NCBI GenBank assembly: GCA_910591455.2
Contig: OU342804.1
Coordinates: 9,617,133-9,681,132, forward strand
Direction: 5' to 3'
DNA: 64,000 nucleotides
From: Pholis gunnellus
Lineage: Eukaryota > Chordata > Actinopteri > Perciformes > Pholidae
The notes beneath the pieces are model-generated. The model had not been told where the DNA came from. It saw only the letters and a program-made list of their open reading frames with translations, and did not search any database. Positions 12,601 to 26,760 of the stretch are shown one piece after another (positions within the stretch are counted from its first letter, which is position 1; each line of letters starts with the position of its first letter). The position numbers and the translations under genes are program-made.

Positions 12601-14530
12601 AATTATGTCACGCAGCACAGCATGTAGCGCACACATACTGATTCAAGCACCTGCACTTAGAGAGCAAAGCAGTGAATCTGAGAAATGAAACGTTATCATG
12701 TAAAGAACAGAATCACACATTTCTTTTATTATTTACTCGTTATTTATCCTGCGAGTCCTTTCGACTTATAATCATCTTATTTAAGATTGTTTGTTTTTCA
12801 CAAAAAAAAGGATGTTCACTACAAAAGGATTTGTATCACCTGCAATAAAAAATGTAAATGTAAGATGAAGTGATTGCTGCATGTTTTAGTGCCTCCGTAA
12901 GAGTTTTAAGCAAATTTAGATAATTATCGGGATATTATCGTAAATTGCTATTATTTTGACCAGGATGATCGTGACATGAAATTTTCATATCATCCCATAA
13001 CTCCTCGCACGCTCTCTGACAAAATAAGCTTGACAGCAACTGCTTGCCATTGCTCTGGGCTCGTGGCAGCTGCTTGATGTAGCTGAGAGGAAATGGGCTC
13101 GACAAAATCAGATGAGCTCTGAGCTCTTCTGTCACTCAGTATGTTCATGTAAACACTATAGATTTAAGCTTTTACATGGTTCGTAAGAACCTGATTTTCA
13201 CAGTAAGTAGAATGTATGTGTTTGGTAAGTGGCTTAACAACTAGAGGGATGTGGTCACATCTTATTATAAGTGTCACAAAATGAGGGTATAAACGCAGAA
13301 CATGGCAAAGCTGCCAGGAACCACCGACACTTCATCCACTTGGCTGCTTGTAGGTGGATCCATCAAGCTGTCGATCCAAATGCAGCTGGAAAAAAGAGTG
13401 TGTATGTTTATATAAAATAGCAGATTTCAGCTACAGGAAGAGATCCATTGAAAATGAACTCTCCACATTTATTGATGAAAAAACTAAATCTGAGCAGCAA
13501 AAACATCGGTGAGATTTTCCTGATGGAGCAGTTTGACTCGAAATTACCAACTTGTAAAAAAAAAATGATGTTACGGCATACTACCGTCAATCATTTCCTT
13601 GAAGCGTGTGTACAAAGTGCTCGATAAATCATTGTAACCTGTGTTGAATTATAATATTTGTGACATTGTCTGCATTGTCTATGTAATTACTAGAGGACAG
13701 TTTATTCAATCACCCACTCATTAGATATGTGGCATTCTGCTAATTTCTTCTGCAGCTTTATGATGTATTTCATGAAAGGGTAATCATTTCTTCTGATGTT
13801 AGCTGAGTCGCAAGGATGTTAGCCTCCACCACAACGCTCTGCAGAATACTATGCCGTTATTTCAGAAATAAGCTGCAAATTGCATTGATTTACAGCAATT
13901 GTACGATGGATGTCAGTTGGGATTTGTTATCGTTGAATTGTTAGCATACATGTGAACACGCAGTATAACACACAAATGACACTACGCCGTGTGCTTTTGC
14001 ATCTCTCCACCATGGGGCTTCAGGGAATAGCTGAATACCCTTGTGTGATCTGATCCTGGGTTTTGTGAGCTCTGCCTCTGGTCTACTATTCAGGGATTTT
14101 GGTAAAGTAGGCAGATGCAAGTCAGAAAAAGTTTGGTCTTGGTTCCAATAACGTGCCCTGCATTCAGTCTCAAATAAAGGAAATCCTTTCTTCTTTTGCA
14201 GGGCTCACCTGTCTGTTTTATCTCTGCACCATGGATTAATATTGCAAAGCCTATAGCTGCTACCCTCATCTCCTCTCCCTTTTCTCTTGTTATCTCTGCA
14301 TCCCATCACTCCCAAAACACATTCACTTCTTCACCTCCCCCTCTGCCTTCCTCACGGGTTGTGGATATTGCTTTTTTTTTTTCTTCTTCTCTCCATCACT
14401 CTTGTTTTCTCCACTGCTCCATCTCAATCAAGAATGCAGCAAGTTTTATGAATTCATCAGAATGATCATGGACAGTCCAGGGAGGCATGCAGGGAGGCAA
14501 CGAGGCGAGACGATAGCTGTTGGAACAGAT
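9666..14530. other. Long unique non-coding stretch
   Basis: About 4.9 kb with no credible exon. Notable small features: purine-rich DNA at 10100-10200; AATTAATTAG and other TAAT motifs near 10590-10660; and a tandem CATCATTTTGG at 11699-11720. There is also a TTTTTTCGAAAAAATTAATTTA palindrome-like segment near 12158-12180. A C/T-rich segment lies at 14260-14420. Open frames of up to 136 codons (9760-10170, minus) have no recognisable motif. Confidence 0.4.
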
Positions 14531-14586
14531 GGAGGCGAGAGGGGAAAAAAGGAGAGAGGGAGGGGAAAGAAGAAGCGAGGGGGGTG
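14531..14586 (+). repeat. Purine-rich tract
   Basis: Almost uninterrupted G and A on the plus strand, forming a polypurine-polypyrimidine tract. It gives a Lys/Arg/Gly-rich translation that is not evidence of a protein. Confidence 0.75.
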
Positions 14587-14725
14587 TTGCTCTACTGCTG
14601 AATTTTAATGAGTTCCAAGGGGAATTTCTTCTTCACAATCTTTTTTAATTCATGCTCCCTTTCCATTTTTTTCCCTGGGATCAACTATCTCCTACATGGC
14701 TCGAAATCCCTGTCACACAAATTAC

Positions 14726-15378
14726 TAGGAATGGGAATTGATTCATTTAAGATTGTATTGATACCGATGCCATTATTGATTCTGCTTATCGGTCGATTCC
14801 CTTATTGATTCCTGATTAATTTTCTGTGTTGGGAAAAAAAAGTAGGCCTACACACGTTTTCAGTGTGTACACAGCTGTTTTATTACCTCCGAGCCTGAAC
14901 ACAGTGTAGAATATCTGCCTGATAACAATAATAATAATAATTTAGAATCAATTTACAGACATTACAAGCAGCACTGTTGTCATCTTTCTTTGTGAGAGGA
15001 AGCCACGTTTTGGACCAATTCTTCCTCTCCGCCATGAGTCCTCAGTGTTTCCCACAAGACTTTGCGATACTGTAGTGGGTGGACCTCGGACCCTCGAGGG
15101 GGTTCCGGGGGCATGGAAGAAATTCCAGGAGAGCAGTAAACGCCTCGGAACATCTAGGGGACACTAGCACAGATTTTTTCCCCTGATAACATAACCGGGT
15201 CCTGCAAAGGTTAAAGCTAACGTTAACGGAGGTTACATTGAGTTTCATTATGATGCGTTCAAGCTCTCTTAAGTAAAAATTGGTATTTGGAAAAGGTAAA
15301 TTATGACATTATCATCATGTCTTCGAATGTAATCCTCCAATGGATTGGACAATTTATGGTTCTCGATTCCCACCCCTA
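14726..15378 (+). mobile_element. hAT-like non-autonomous element, about 650 bp
   Basis: The left end reads TAGGAATGGGAATTGA and the right end, reverse-complemented, reads TAGGGGTGGGAATCGA, matching at 13 of 16 positions. The left arm continues with GATTC/GATACC/TATCGGT motifs typical of such elements. Flanking 8-mers (CAAATTAC left, GCTTTTAC right) agree at only the last four bases, so any target duplication has decayed. A CAGTGTTTCCCACAAGA segment at about 15042 looks like the edge of another nested repeat. The interior has no transposase frame. Its 3' part is related to the element at 58.8-59.1 kb. Confidence 0.65.
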
Positions 15379-15774
15379 GCTTTTACACAGTCTGTCTTCA
15401 TCGTGGACAGCAGCGTTTCACAGAATGGGGCCATATGCTACCGTACGCACCGAGAAAACATCGACCCATAATTCCTAATTGAACTGCCAATTTGTCACGT
15501 CTGTCTTTACTGTCTTCCACCAGCCACAAAAACCACACATGCGGCACACGCCACATCCTCTTCCCGGAAACCAGTGCAGATGTAAGCAGTACTTCTTCCC
15601 ATGACAGATCTGTTGCTCATTAGTGAATTATTCATTCTTTTCATTAGAGTCTTCTAGATAGCATCACAAGCATCCACACAGTTCTTAATGTTATTCTCTT
15701 ACTGCCTTCTTTTCCTCATCAACCATCTCTCCTATCTTTTCTCCAGTAAGCCCTCATGGCCTATGGCTTTTCTA

Positions 15775-15776
<2 letters not shown>
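15379..15776. other. Unique non-coding sequence
   Basis: No repeat copy or exon recognised between the hAT-like element and the CT array. Confidence 0.4.
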
Positions 15777-15833
<57 letters not shown>

Positions 15834-15855
15834 TCTCTTTTCCTTTCCCTTTATC
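15777..15855 (+). repeat. (CT)n microsatellite with degenerate tail
   Basis: About 25 perfect CT units to 15826, then CTTT and CCTTT variants to about 15855. Confidence 0.96.
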
Positions 15856-17498
15856 TCTTGGGGAGACTTTATTATGCTTTGTTCCGACAGCAAAGTACAC
15901 AGATAAAAGATAATTGCCTGGCTTGACTCCTCCATTGATATGAAAATAGGATTTAAATTATTCACAATGGTTTAAAGGTTAGTTGAAGGTTATTACTGGC
16001 AGAAAGGCACAAGGTAGGACGAAAAAAAAACAAAAAAACAGAACCCCCCCCTTGTGTGTTGCAAACTGTGGTCGGAAGGTGAGGTGCCTTTCCGAAAGGC
16101 TAATTTGCAGTGCAGGCAGCAGAGACATCTTGCATTCAAACCACAAAAGCCTTTTAGGGGGATTTGAACATGGTGGTGGAAGACAGTTATTAAGCAGCAA
16201 ATTAAGGCTGGCTCCTCCACAGAAAAACATTGTTAGTTGTAAATAAGGCTGTATCCGATCCTTACCCACGCGCTAATCCTTTTCCTTCGACTCCTGTCTG
16301 CCCTTGCATAGCATTTCCTCCTTCATGCAGAGCCATCAGTGCGTGTTAGGTAATACACAGAGCCTTTCTACAGAGGAAAGAAAGGGTTGAAGTGTTGGGT
16401 TTAAATCAGGGTCAATTCTGTTGGGACTCTGGCTTGTTTTGCACTGTGGATATGATGGACTCAGGGGGGGGTGAGGGAGAATTACCTGCTCTGTTGTTGC
16501 TGGCGTCCCCGAGGACACGTTCACTGATCACAGCAAGGGGTTTGTTGGATAAATAGGACAGGGTCGAGGTTACGAAGAGTCCTTTTTCTGCTCCCATTGT
16601 ATTACCTCGGTGCTGGCTTGTGTGTCTGAGAGGCTTTGTTATGCCTGCAGACAGGACTCAGACATTTCTGACATGGGTGGTTGCAGTAGGTGGTCTGTAA
16701 ACAAAACATTCCTGTCATCATCCACAGCTTTGGCTGCCACAGCTGTCTACTTCCATCTCACAGATATTGGACTGTCTGCATTTCTTGATTTTTAGGTTTA
16801 TGAATCGTTGTGGGAAATATATCAAATAATGGAAAGATTGTTTTGAGATGCCTTATTTTGAAGGTAAAGTAAAAGACAACCTTCAATTTAACTTACAGAC
16901 TGAAGATTTATTAATACAAATCTTTATACGGTTTTTAAAACAGTTTGGGAGTATTTCTTACCCCCCAAAACTCAGATCAGTACTTCATTTCCTTTCCTGT
17001 AAAGCAAATTAATGTGAGGGTCCCGTCCCGCTGCCTCTCCCACCCAGGGAGCCTATTGATTACCTGCAGCCAATCACTTGGCAACAGCTTATCCTCAGAG
17101 TGGCCAAGCACCATTTTCCCTCTTATACTGTAATTAGCGATACAACCTGTGGACACTAATCTATGCGTCCCCTCTCTGATATTCCTCAGATGTGCCCCGC
17201 TTTGATTTCTCTGACCCAACACGGTGTATTGGGAATGGTGTGCGCTGCAGGAATGCTAATATGTTCCTAGAAAGGGAGACACTGTCAGCCTGTTGGCAGA
17301 CTGAAGGAGATCAAGCAAGAGTTTCCTCTCTCCATAGTCACACCTGTGCACATCATCCCATCAAATAAATTCAGATGTGTTGCCGTCTCTGAAAAAGGCT
17401 GAATGTAATACACAAATTTAGCAGGAGAAGAGGCAGTCAAACAGAAGCAGATCCAAATTCATGTACTTGAAAGTCTTCCTGAAATATCTTAACAGGCT

Positions 17499-17500
<2 letters not shown>
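15856..17500. other. Unique non-coding sequence
   Basis: Contains an A-rich/C8 segment at 16020-16050 and a G8 near 16464. Open frames on both strands around 15980-16270 are short and mutually overlapping, with no recognisable motif. No exon or transposon end could be supported. Confidence 0.4.

Positions 17501-17532
<32 letters not shown>
17501..17532 (+). repeat. Poly-G run (G32)
   Basis: Thirty-two consecutive G residues. Long G runs are common in fish genomes and can fold into quadruplex structures. The exact length should be treated as uncertain. Confidence 0.92.
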
Positions 17533-19246
<1,714 letters not shown>

Positions 19247-19270
19247 TGAGTGAATATGTGTGAATATGTA

Positions 19271-19589
19271 TGGTGGGTGCAGTGAGGGCAGGCTAGTCTC
19301 AGATCTGAGGAGGCCTGCAGGAATGTTCCCTGCCTTTGAAGAGTCCTGCTGTCTGCGCTCAACAAATATCAGGTCCAGAATGAAGGGAATGCGGCTTCAC
19401 AAGGCTCCATCCAGCTCTGTTTTATTGAGGGATCCCGTTCACCCTTTCATCCTGCTGCCTCTGTTGTTGTGGGGGGGGGGATGAAGAGGGCACATACATA
19501 CTGATGAGGTGAGCTGGACTCCAGGCTGGAGCTCAAAGAGAGATTCTCCTTCTGTCAAAACACACAAACCAGAGTGTGTATTGTTGGAG
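19271..19589. other. Unique non-coding sequence with a G10 run
   Basis: Contains ten consecutive G at 19471-19480. Nothing else was recognised. Confidence 0.4.
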
Positions 19590-20140
19590 GAATGCTAGTT
19601 TTTCACCATTAAAATGTACTGAAGTTTTCTTAAACGACATGCTATACATCGGCAACAAGACTGACCTCGGCAGAAAAACAACATTGTTAGTTGGTTGTTT
19701 TCTGTTAAGCAACCTTTTAGTCGTGCTAGCAATGATTGTCCTCTTTCAGTCGCTAATGATGAAATAGCAAATGTTTCAGCAAAAGCTCTTTGGAAGAAGG
19801 TCAGGCTACTATAAAGTAGACCTCCACACCCCACAGGCAGCTATTTTAAGCAAAAACAACTCTAATAAAAACTCAACTGCACGCTACCTATTCAGCACCA
19901 AACAGCAGACGGACAAAGTTGACATAGTTCCCCGAAGAGTTGGTGGAAACCAAACCAGAGCTAAAAGGAAATTGAATGTTGGACATTCGCCAGGTGGCTA
20001 GAAACATGTCTTTTCTGCCTCTACTGTGTGTGAACATGTTTGCCATAAAATCTTTATGAGCTGACATGTCAGTGTTGTGTTTATAGCTTGTTGTGCTGCC
20101 CCAAAGTGGGCAAAAGAAAACTAAAGAATGCAGGTTAATA
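19590..20140. repeat. Probable old dispersed repeat, unclassified
   Basis: The segment around 19915-20000 (ACAAAGTTGACATAGTTCCC, then an AAGAGTTGGTGGAAACCAA motif) and its flanks match, as I recall them, a widespread teleost repeat of unknown class. There is only one copy in this window, so the sequence alone cannot prove it. Boundaries are approximate. Short open frames inside it (19576-19767, 19771-20001) are not genes. Confidence 0.35.
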
Positions 20141-23100
20141 CAGTGTTTTTAGGTTGACAATGACAATTGTCATTTTAATCTAAGACTTAATATAAAACTA
20201 TTTAGATTCATTGTGACACCTGGAACTTAAAGTCAGTTTAGACTTACAAACTGAACCAGTGCTGGAGAGACAGGTGGGAAAAAAATGATTCATATTTTCT
20301 GGGTTTTCCGTAGAGATGAGTAGAGGCTAATTGCTCCTGTCTCACATTGTACTTCAAAAAGCTTAGACAACCTAAAGGCACAGGATAAGTGCTTCTTTAA
20401 AATACCCAGAAAATACATCACACAGGAGTGACTGTAGGCACACGCTCATGTCAAGAAAAATTGGATTGCAGTTGTTAACAGAATAAAATCTGTATAGAGT
20501 TTCTCATGATTATTTGAAGACGTGAACAATATATGAGCCATCAGAAAAAATGGCCTGCTTTTGTTACAGGTAATCATCTATTCCTATCTTTTAGAGACCT
20601 GTTATGCTTCAGTATTTGATGTCAGCCCACCCATCTAAACTGAAAACGTAAAAATCCGAAATAATTCAAAACATGAGCTCATTAATTGTCTAATGGGAAA
20701 TGGATTGAAAAGGATGGATTTAATGTCTGTAACCTGAAAAGTTGACTGACCTTCAGGATGGATGGATCTTGCTCACAGTGTTTCTACCCCTTTATCCTCT
20801 CCTCCCTCCCTCCATCTTTCCCTCCAGCACTGCATTACTTACTCCTGACTCCTGACTCAGCGTCTCACCAGTCCAGACACCAATATTGAGTGCTTTTTAT
20901 CGTAGCCGCACTTTTTCCTCGTTTGAAACAATATCGCCTGACTGTTGCTATTGATTTTAGTGGATTGTGCTCTGGTAAGCACTCCTTCAAGCCCCCGCTG
21001 CTATATTAAGCAATCGTTTCCCACAATAGATGACACTCTTTCCCTGCCTCCCGCAGCAATTTGGTTTGCTCTAATGGGCCTGGTATTACTCAAACTCCAC
21101 ATTGATTGCACGGTAGAGGATTTTAAAAGGAGAGGTCGAAGTTTCCGTCAATGTGGCTGTCACAAAGGAACCCATTTTTAGATACATTGGGAATTTTTCC
21201 TGTGGACTGGTTCAGCCTGACAGTTCAAGGTACTTGTGCCATTATATGATGTTCGAACATGCTGTGATATAAATGTGAGGGCTGCGCAAAGCGAAACTCA
21301 ATAGCCCACTATGAAGTATCTTGGACAGAAAATGAAACCTTGAAACAGTGATGTGCCTGGATTGATTCCACCGGACCGTCTTTGGTTCTAATGTGATGTG
21401 ACTTCATTTCCCTGCCAGGCACCGAGGCCCTCTGAAGTATGTCTCTTTAAATCACTGGGGCCTTGGGAGTGCAACTGCAAATGATTTCAGACGCTGGGCT
21501 GCTTTTCACATCAGTTGTGGTGCATTGGATTCCCGCTACGCTATCTGCTATCTCCTCCCCATGTCACTGAGCGTCAATAAATCAGTTCGCTCTGCAGGCA
21601 AACCCTGGAACATGTGGGGAAAATAACATGCCCTGTAGTCACGGATATTTAAATATACAAGGGCTCCGTGTTGCTGCTGATTGGGCCACACATCACTGCG
21701 CAGTGCACCCAAGACAGTGGAAAAGATGGCTGCCATTTGGGAACACTTAAGTGGTGAAGCCATTTAGCGTGTGACTCAAAGACGTAATCTAATTGGCTGC
21801 ACACCACAGACAGCAGAGCGGTTTATGTGAAAGTATACCTGTGTTTTTTCTTTTACAGAGCGGTGTGTGTGCAGTTTTAAGAATGAATGAATTGCACACC
21901 GCCTGCATACAGTATCTGTGTATGTAGAGTATAATACAGCCATTTTATTACAGTGCAACACCTGTTTTGGGCGTGGCCCATTTGGAGCATGAAGTGCTTG
22001 CAGTGTTGTCGAGAACTTCTAATGCTCGATGACTTATTGACAAAAGTATATTCAGCATCCAGTGGAAAAAGTGAAATGGTATAAGTGAAAAAGGCAAACT
22101 ACTCCAAACAATCGGTTGCACTTAGAGACTATTTTTAATCTGAATAGGTCACTACAGTTTTTTCCCCATGTTGGAACGAATTTTGTGTAAAAATTGACAG
22201 TATTTTGTATCAATTGTTTGTAGCTCAAGCATATATTTACTCATCTTTGAAGCACAGGAAGCTAAGACATATGTCAAGGTTTTTGCTCAACACTTTGTTT
22301 TTTGTTGCTGCACAGTCAATAATCCCGTGGTGCATTCAAGGTAAACAGAAAGACGACTGACACCGGGGATAGGGGGTGGTGTTGTGAATATTACAGTCAG
22401 GGCTACGTGGCGCGCAACCATGTTAAAAGCTGTGGCTGCCCACCCAGCTGTCTGTCAACATCTCTGAGGGGACAACTGTCAGATTAAGAGCCGCAGCTTA
22501 ATGTCAATAGATCACAATCTGCCTCCTGGCCTCAATTATATTGCCTCTCGTCCTCCAACCTCCCCCTGGTGTGGAGAGGAGTATTAGCTGTGAGCCTCAT
22601 CACGTATTCAGAGCTGTAATGGCTTCTCCGCGCCTGCACTGCATAGATTAGCACCAAGGGCCGAAGGGAAGCTACATGTTGGCACAGGCTTTATGAACAT
22701 TGCCGTGATGGATGTCGGGCCCGAGTGTCATTAGTGCTGTTGTGCTGTGAATTCGGCAGTAGATTGGCAGAAAATCCTCTCAGCATGGCTTGATATCCTG
22801 TTAGTGTAGCAATGGCATGGGACATGTGCACATGTGCAGTGAAGACACATTTGTTAATGGAAAATAGGGTGTATTTGTGAGAGTTACCACTTTTAGGTAT
22901 TTTTTTTTTTAGCTGTCTTTGTCTTTTCCCCAATATCTATCTTGGGCGTAATATATGCTGGTGTTGTGAGCATGTGGAGTGGTCTCATTCGGTGCGTATG
23001 AGGTCTAGAACCCCCCCTCCCTTCATATATTGCTTTTACTCCCCCACTCTTTCACACATGGCCAGTCCCTCTGGGCCCACCTCTGCTAGCCAAGGTTTAT

Positions 23101-23199
23101 TATCTATTTGACAGAAGGGCTGGCGGAAGGCATTTGAACACCCCATAAATTGTCATGCAGGCTGCAGCGTGATGCCTACCAGTTTCATTCCCCCGACAG
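20141..23199. other. Unique non-coding stretch, regulatory-like in parts
   Basis: About 3 kb without exons or recognisable transposons. Segments 20880-21180, 21360-21600 and 22480-22780 are repeat-free and of balanced composition with ATTGAT, TAAT and CAATTA motifs. They could be conserved non-coding elements, but this needs alignment to another species. A T10 run lies near 22900 and a C7 run near 23011. Confidence 0.35.
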
Positions 23200-23560
23200 C
23201 CTGGCATATAACCTCAGTGCCAGCCCATCACACTGCCATTTGCCAATCCAAGTTGAAACAGTGCAGCGCAATTAACGGCGTAGATCATTTACATAGTGGA
23301 AGAGCTCATTTTCATAATGTTTCCTCTATTATCTGAGAAAGAAATGAACCCAGGAATATATTTACATACCAGCCGCCAATGGTAACAGCTTGCTAATTGC
23401 CTGTTAGATGATTAATAAGCTTACAACAGATGCTAATGAATCGAGCACTCATTGTTTCAAAGGTGCTCATGTGGCAGGGCTTGTGTTTTTTTGCAGCTTA
23501 ATTACAGCCGTAATTATGTACTTGTTGCATCTGCTTTGAAGCAAATACAATCAAATAATG
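23200..23560. promoter_or_regulatory. Homeodomain-site-rich candidate enhancer
   Basis: Within about 250 bp there are AATTAA (23270-23275), TAATTG (23394-23399), ATTAAT (23411-23416), CTAATGA (23433-23439), TTAATTA (23498-23504) and TAATTAT (23511-23517). The last two form a near-symmetrical pair. The block has no simple repeat, no transposon signature and no open frame of note. The clustering of TAAT cores is the strongest enhancer-like signal in the window. Regulatory role is inference. Confidence 0.35.
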
Positions 23561-23829
23561 GAAACGATATATATCTGAGTGAATGGATGGCTAATTGTGT
23601 TGGAGTGTTGTCACTTGCTTGAGAAATAAACCAAAGACACATTCCCTGACATTACTTTAATTGAGGATGCTTTCTGAAGACCTGGAATATTAATGCAGAT
23701 CGACACAGTATAATATTCTGTATTCAATAGAGCAAGAAATCAGCTTCGCGTCTTAATAAGTAGGTGTAACCAACGTTTATTATTCCAGAGACGATGTATC
23801 CGACTGGATCCTCCGAAGTTTCATCTGGC
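23561..23829. other. Unique non-coding sequence
   Basis: Short AT-rich spacer between the candidate enhancer and the dispersed repeat; nothing recognised. Confidence 0.4.
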
Positions 23830-23989
23830 GCCATCATCAGGTGAAAATTTAAATTAGTCCAATACTTTGGTTTATGAACAAATACCTGAAAAACTATTGG
23901 TTCTCACATCAGCCTTAGCTGTACTTTGTGTTTTGTCCTAATTAGCAAATATTGTGTGTTAAACTAAGAGGTTTAACAAATGTAAACAT
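23830..23989 (+). repeat. Dispersed teleost repeat, copy B, left part
   Basis: It matches copy C (49.6-49.9 kb) through GCCATCATCAG, ATACTTTGGTTTATGA, a CATCAGCC module and a CTAATTAGCAAAT segment. It is cut at 23989 by the hAT-like insertion and resumes at 24942. Confidence 0.65.
23982..23989 (+). repeat. Target-site duplication, left copy (GTAAACAT)
   Basis: The eight bases directly left of the hAT-like element, identical to 24942-24949. Eight-base duplications are diagnostic of hAT-superfamily insertion. Confidence 0.85.
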
Positions 23990-24941
23990 TAGGGGTGGGA
24001 ATCACCAGAGGCCCCACGATACGATATTATCATGATACCAAAGTTACGATACAATATTATTGTGATATGCTGAGTATTGCGATACCAAACATTGCGATAT
24101 ATTGCGATTTATTACCTTTTTTTTTGGCAAATTATGCAGTTTGTCAACATCTTTTTTGCTAATAAGTTTTCACTTGGTTCGTCTCACTTCAGTTCATTTC
24201 AAAAGGCCTATACTCAAATATGTATTATCGTCAACTAATTTACTTTACTTTGTTTAAGTCATCTATAGTGGTGATTTGCATAAAAAACACACACAATTCA
24301 AATTAGCTATTTTAAATATGTATCATAAGCTGCTTAGAGCTAGTGTTAGGGGGTTAAATAGGTCATATTCACTCTCTAATATGTTGCTGTGAAAACATCT
24401 CCCCTCAAACAACTGTAGTTAAAGTTTCTCACCAGATTACATTTGAACACATCATGATAATTTAATAATTTACTCAATACTCATATTTACAGAATGGAAC
24501 TTGAACGCACCACAATGTAACTCAATGGAACCTCCATATGGCTTTGCTCCATAGTTAATAACAACAGCTGTTGATGTCAACGTTGCTAGCTCTCCTCCTG
24601 CCAGTTACAACACAGATTTGTTGTTCACATGTATCATTGTCAGACTAGCGACAAGAAAGCATTTATGCCGATCTCCAGCTCACATATTTAAACACCGAAT
24701 ATTGGTTAGTTATTCACACTGTGATGGTTAAACTGTGTAATTAATCCGCGGTTCACATACTGTTCAGGATATATTTCCAAAATGCTGCTACACTGACGAT
24801 TTAAGGCACTTTTTGGCGGATATAAGGCTGGAGGCTCTGAAATGTTTACAGCGTCTTGACACTTGGTATTCGTGTATGGATACAATATTGCCACACAAAA
24901 TATCGCAATACGATGCTGTATACATTTTTCCTCCACCCCTA
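23990..24941 (+). mobile_element. Complete hAT-like non-autonomous element, 952 bp
   Basis: The element begins TAGGGGTGGGAATCAC and ends CCACCCCTA, giving a 9-bp perfect terminal inverted repeat. It is flanked by a perfect 8-bp duplication, GTAAACAT. Subterminal sequence is rich in CGATA/GATACC motifs (left 24015-24110, right 24875-24920), typical of teleost hAT-derived short elements. The interior has no transposase-like frame; the only open frames are under 80 codons. It shares the TAGGGGTGGGAATC terminus with the element at 14.7-15.4 kb. It is inserted inside an older dispersed repeat. Confidence 0.85.
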
Positions 24942-24949
24942 GTAAACAT
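24942..24949 (+). repeat. Target-site duplication, right copy (GTAAACAT)
   Basis: The eight bases directly right of the hAT-like element, identical to the left copy at 23982-23989. Confidence 0.85.
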
Positions 24950-25025
24950 TATATACCTCACATTAGCATGTTAGCATTGTCGTTGGAGCATGTTAGCTTG
25001 CTGACATTAGCATTTAGCTGTGATT
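24942..25025 (+). repeat. Dispersed teleost repeat, copy B, right part
   Basis: It continues the module order seen in copies A and C (GCATGTTAGCATTGTCGTTG, then GAGCATGTTAGC and CATTAGCATTTAGCT). Joining it to 23989 across the insertion restores the order seen in the unoccupied copy at 49.6-49.9 kb. Confidence 0.65.
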
Positions 25026-25523
25026 TCTGGCAACCCTTTCAACATTTTACAACAGGGTATTCCATCACATTACAGTTCACAGTTGAGTCACTTTGTAGCT
25101 AATCACCCATTTTCTCTGCTGTCTAAGGTAACGTGGGAGCGCTGTGCACATTATGCTCCATTCAAAAGAGGTCACCTAGCCATAACAATGCCACAAATGA
25201 CAAGATGTATTCCATTTTATCACGCTAGCTCCTAGTTTGCTACATGCAGGAAAAGGCCTCCAGAGAAACGTTGAAACATGACACCCTCCTAAATGTGTAC
25301 GTGCGTCCCCCCTCTCTTTCCTGTCTATTCTTTGGTACAGTATTATCATACCCATCCTAACAGACAGATAAGCTTTGGTTTATGGAATAAAGGCTGACTC
25401 ACCGGTTTTGATGCAGAACCGAATAAATCCCTTTTCAAATCCGCTGTTTTGCATCAGTTATTATTTCAAATATCCCTGGTGCTGTTTTAAAGTCTTGAGC
25501 TTGAGAAGTGCCTCCATCATACG

Positions 25524-25525
<2 letters not shown>
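25026..25525. other. Unique non-coding sequence
   Basis: Nothing recognised. Confidence 0.4.
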
Positions 25526-25592
<67 letters not shown>

Positions 25593-25598
25593 ACACGC
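25526..25598 (+). repeat. (CA)n microsatellite
   Basis: About 27 perfect CA units followed by CACG-interrupted units. Confidence 0.97.
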
Positions 25599-26760
25599 AA
25601 TCTCTTTACCATTTTACAGTGAAGCATGCTCAGTGCCCTTGTTACACATTTAGAAAGAAAATATTTCCCTAATCCCCCATCCCTTTCTTTCCCAGGCTTT
25701 AGTTTACAGTTTAATAAATGGATGTGATTTAATTGTACCACAGCACACTGCTCTCAGTGCAGCGAGTGATTAGCACGACAATGTTTTCTAAAACCCTGTG
25801 CTGCTGTTTATTTAATTGTCCCTATGATGCCGTGGCTATGCTCTATTTATTTTGCTGCTTAACTAAAACAAAAGGCAGGGTTCAACTTTAGTGGAGGCTC
25901 ATGCAATATTGAGCAGACTGGAAGACTGCACCACACTCTAGAGATGTGTCTCCCAAACACGGTGCACAAAGCCAAGCAAGTGTGTATTGTATACGCGTGT
26001 GCGTGTTCAGTCGGGTTCGTTCAGTGTTTGTGCCAAGCCTGCGAACAACACAACTTTCAGTCTATGAATAATTTTCTGTGTTTATGCTTTCTTTGCCCCC
26101 TGAGTTGCTATTTTTTCCCTCCTGGCTTTCTTCCATTGTTAATGCAGATTTCTCTCCTCCATCTCCCGCATTTGTCTCCCTTTTACCTCAATGATCACTC
26201 GTAATCATCACTGAAACATATGAATATATTTCTCCGAAATATGTTTTGCTATTTGCCATAATAACATTCTTTCGAGTTGGTCATGTTATATTAAAACTTT
26301 GGAAAGTGTTGTTAGTGAAAAAAGCTAAAAAGTTAAAAACAACCACACATTCTAGTAAAATAAAAAGTAAGTAAAGTAAATCCACATTCACACTGCAATC
26401 AGAAATGAATCAAACATTGTCAGCCATATGTTACTGCAATCAATGCAACTTGTACTTTTGAGAAGGCCCTTGGGGTAGCATAGCTAAGCCTACAGTAGCT
26501 TAGTTCAAATCACCGCACCTCCCACTCGAGAGCTAAATGAAAAGTACATGTTGTGCAGTAACCTCTGAACTTTGTGAACTTTGAGCGTCACCTCGTAATG
26601 TCTCGTACATTCTGATTTTGTTAATAAAGACACACTTATCTACACTCTCTGTGTAAAGACACAATCCTGATGTGCTCTGTTACACAATGTAATCATAAAC
26701 ACATTGGTTGTATAGATTTGAGGATGAAATGGCAAAGAAGATGTCACACCCACAAAGCAT
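25599..26760. other. Unique AT-rich non-coding sequence
   Basis: No exon, RNA gene or clear repeat copy. An A/T-rich segment at 26220-26400 carries several short A-runs. Confidence 0.4.

Noticed and set aside
14196..14465. Possible exon after a pyrimidine tract and AG near 14200
   Set aside because: The acceptor-like sequence is generic, the following frame is Ser/Pro-rich because the DNA is C/T-rich, and no donor or conserved motif supports it.
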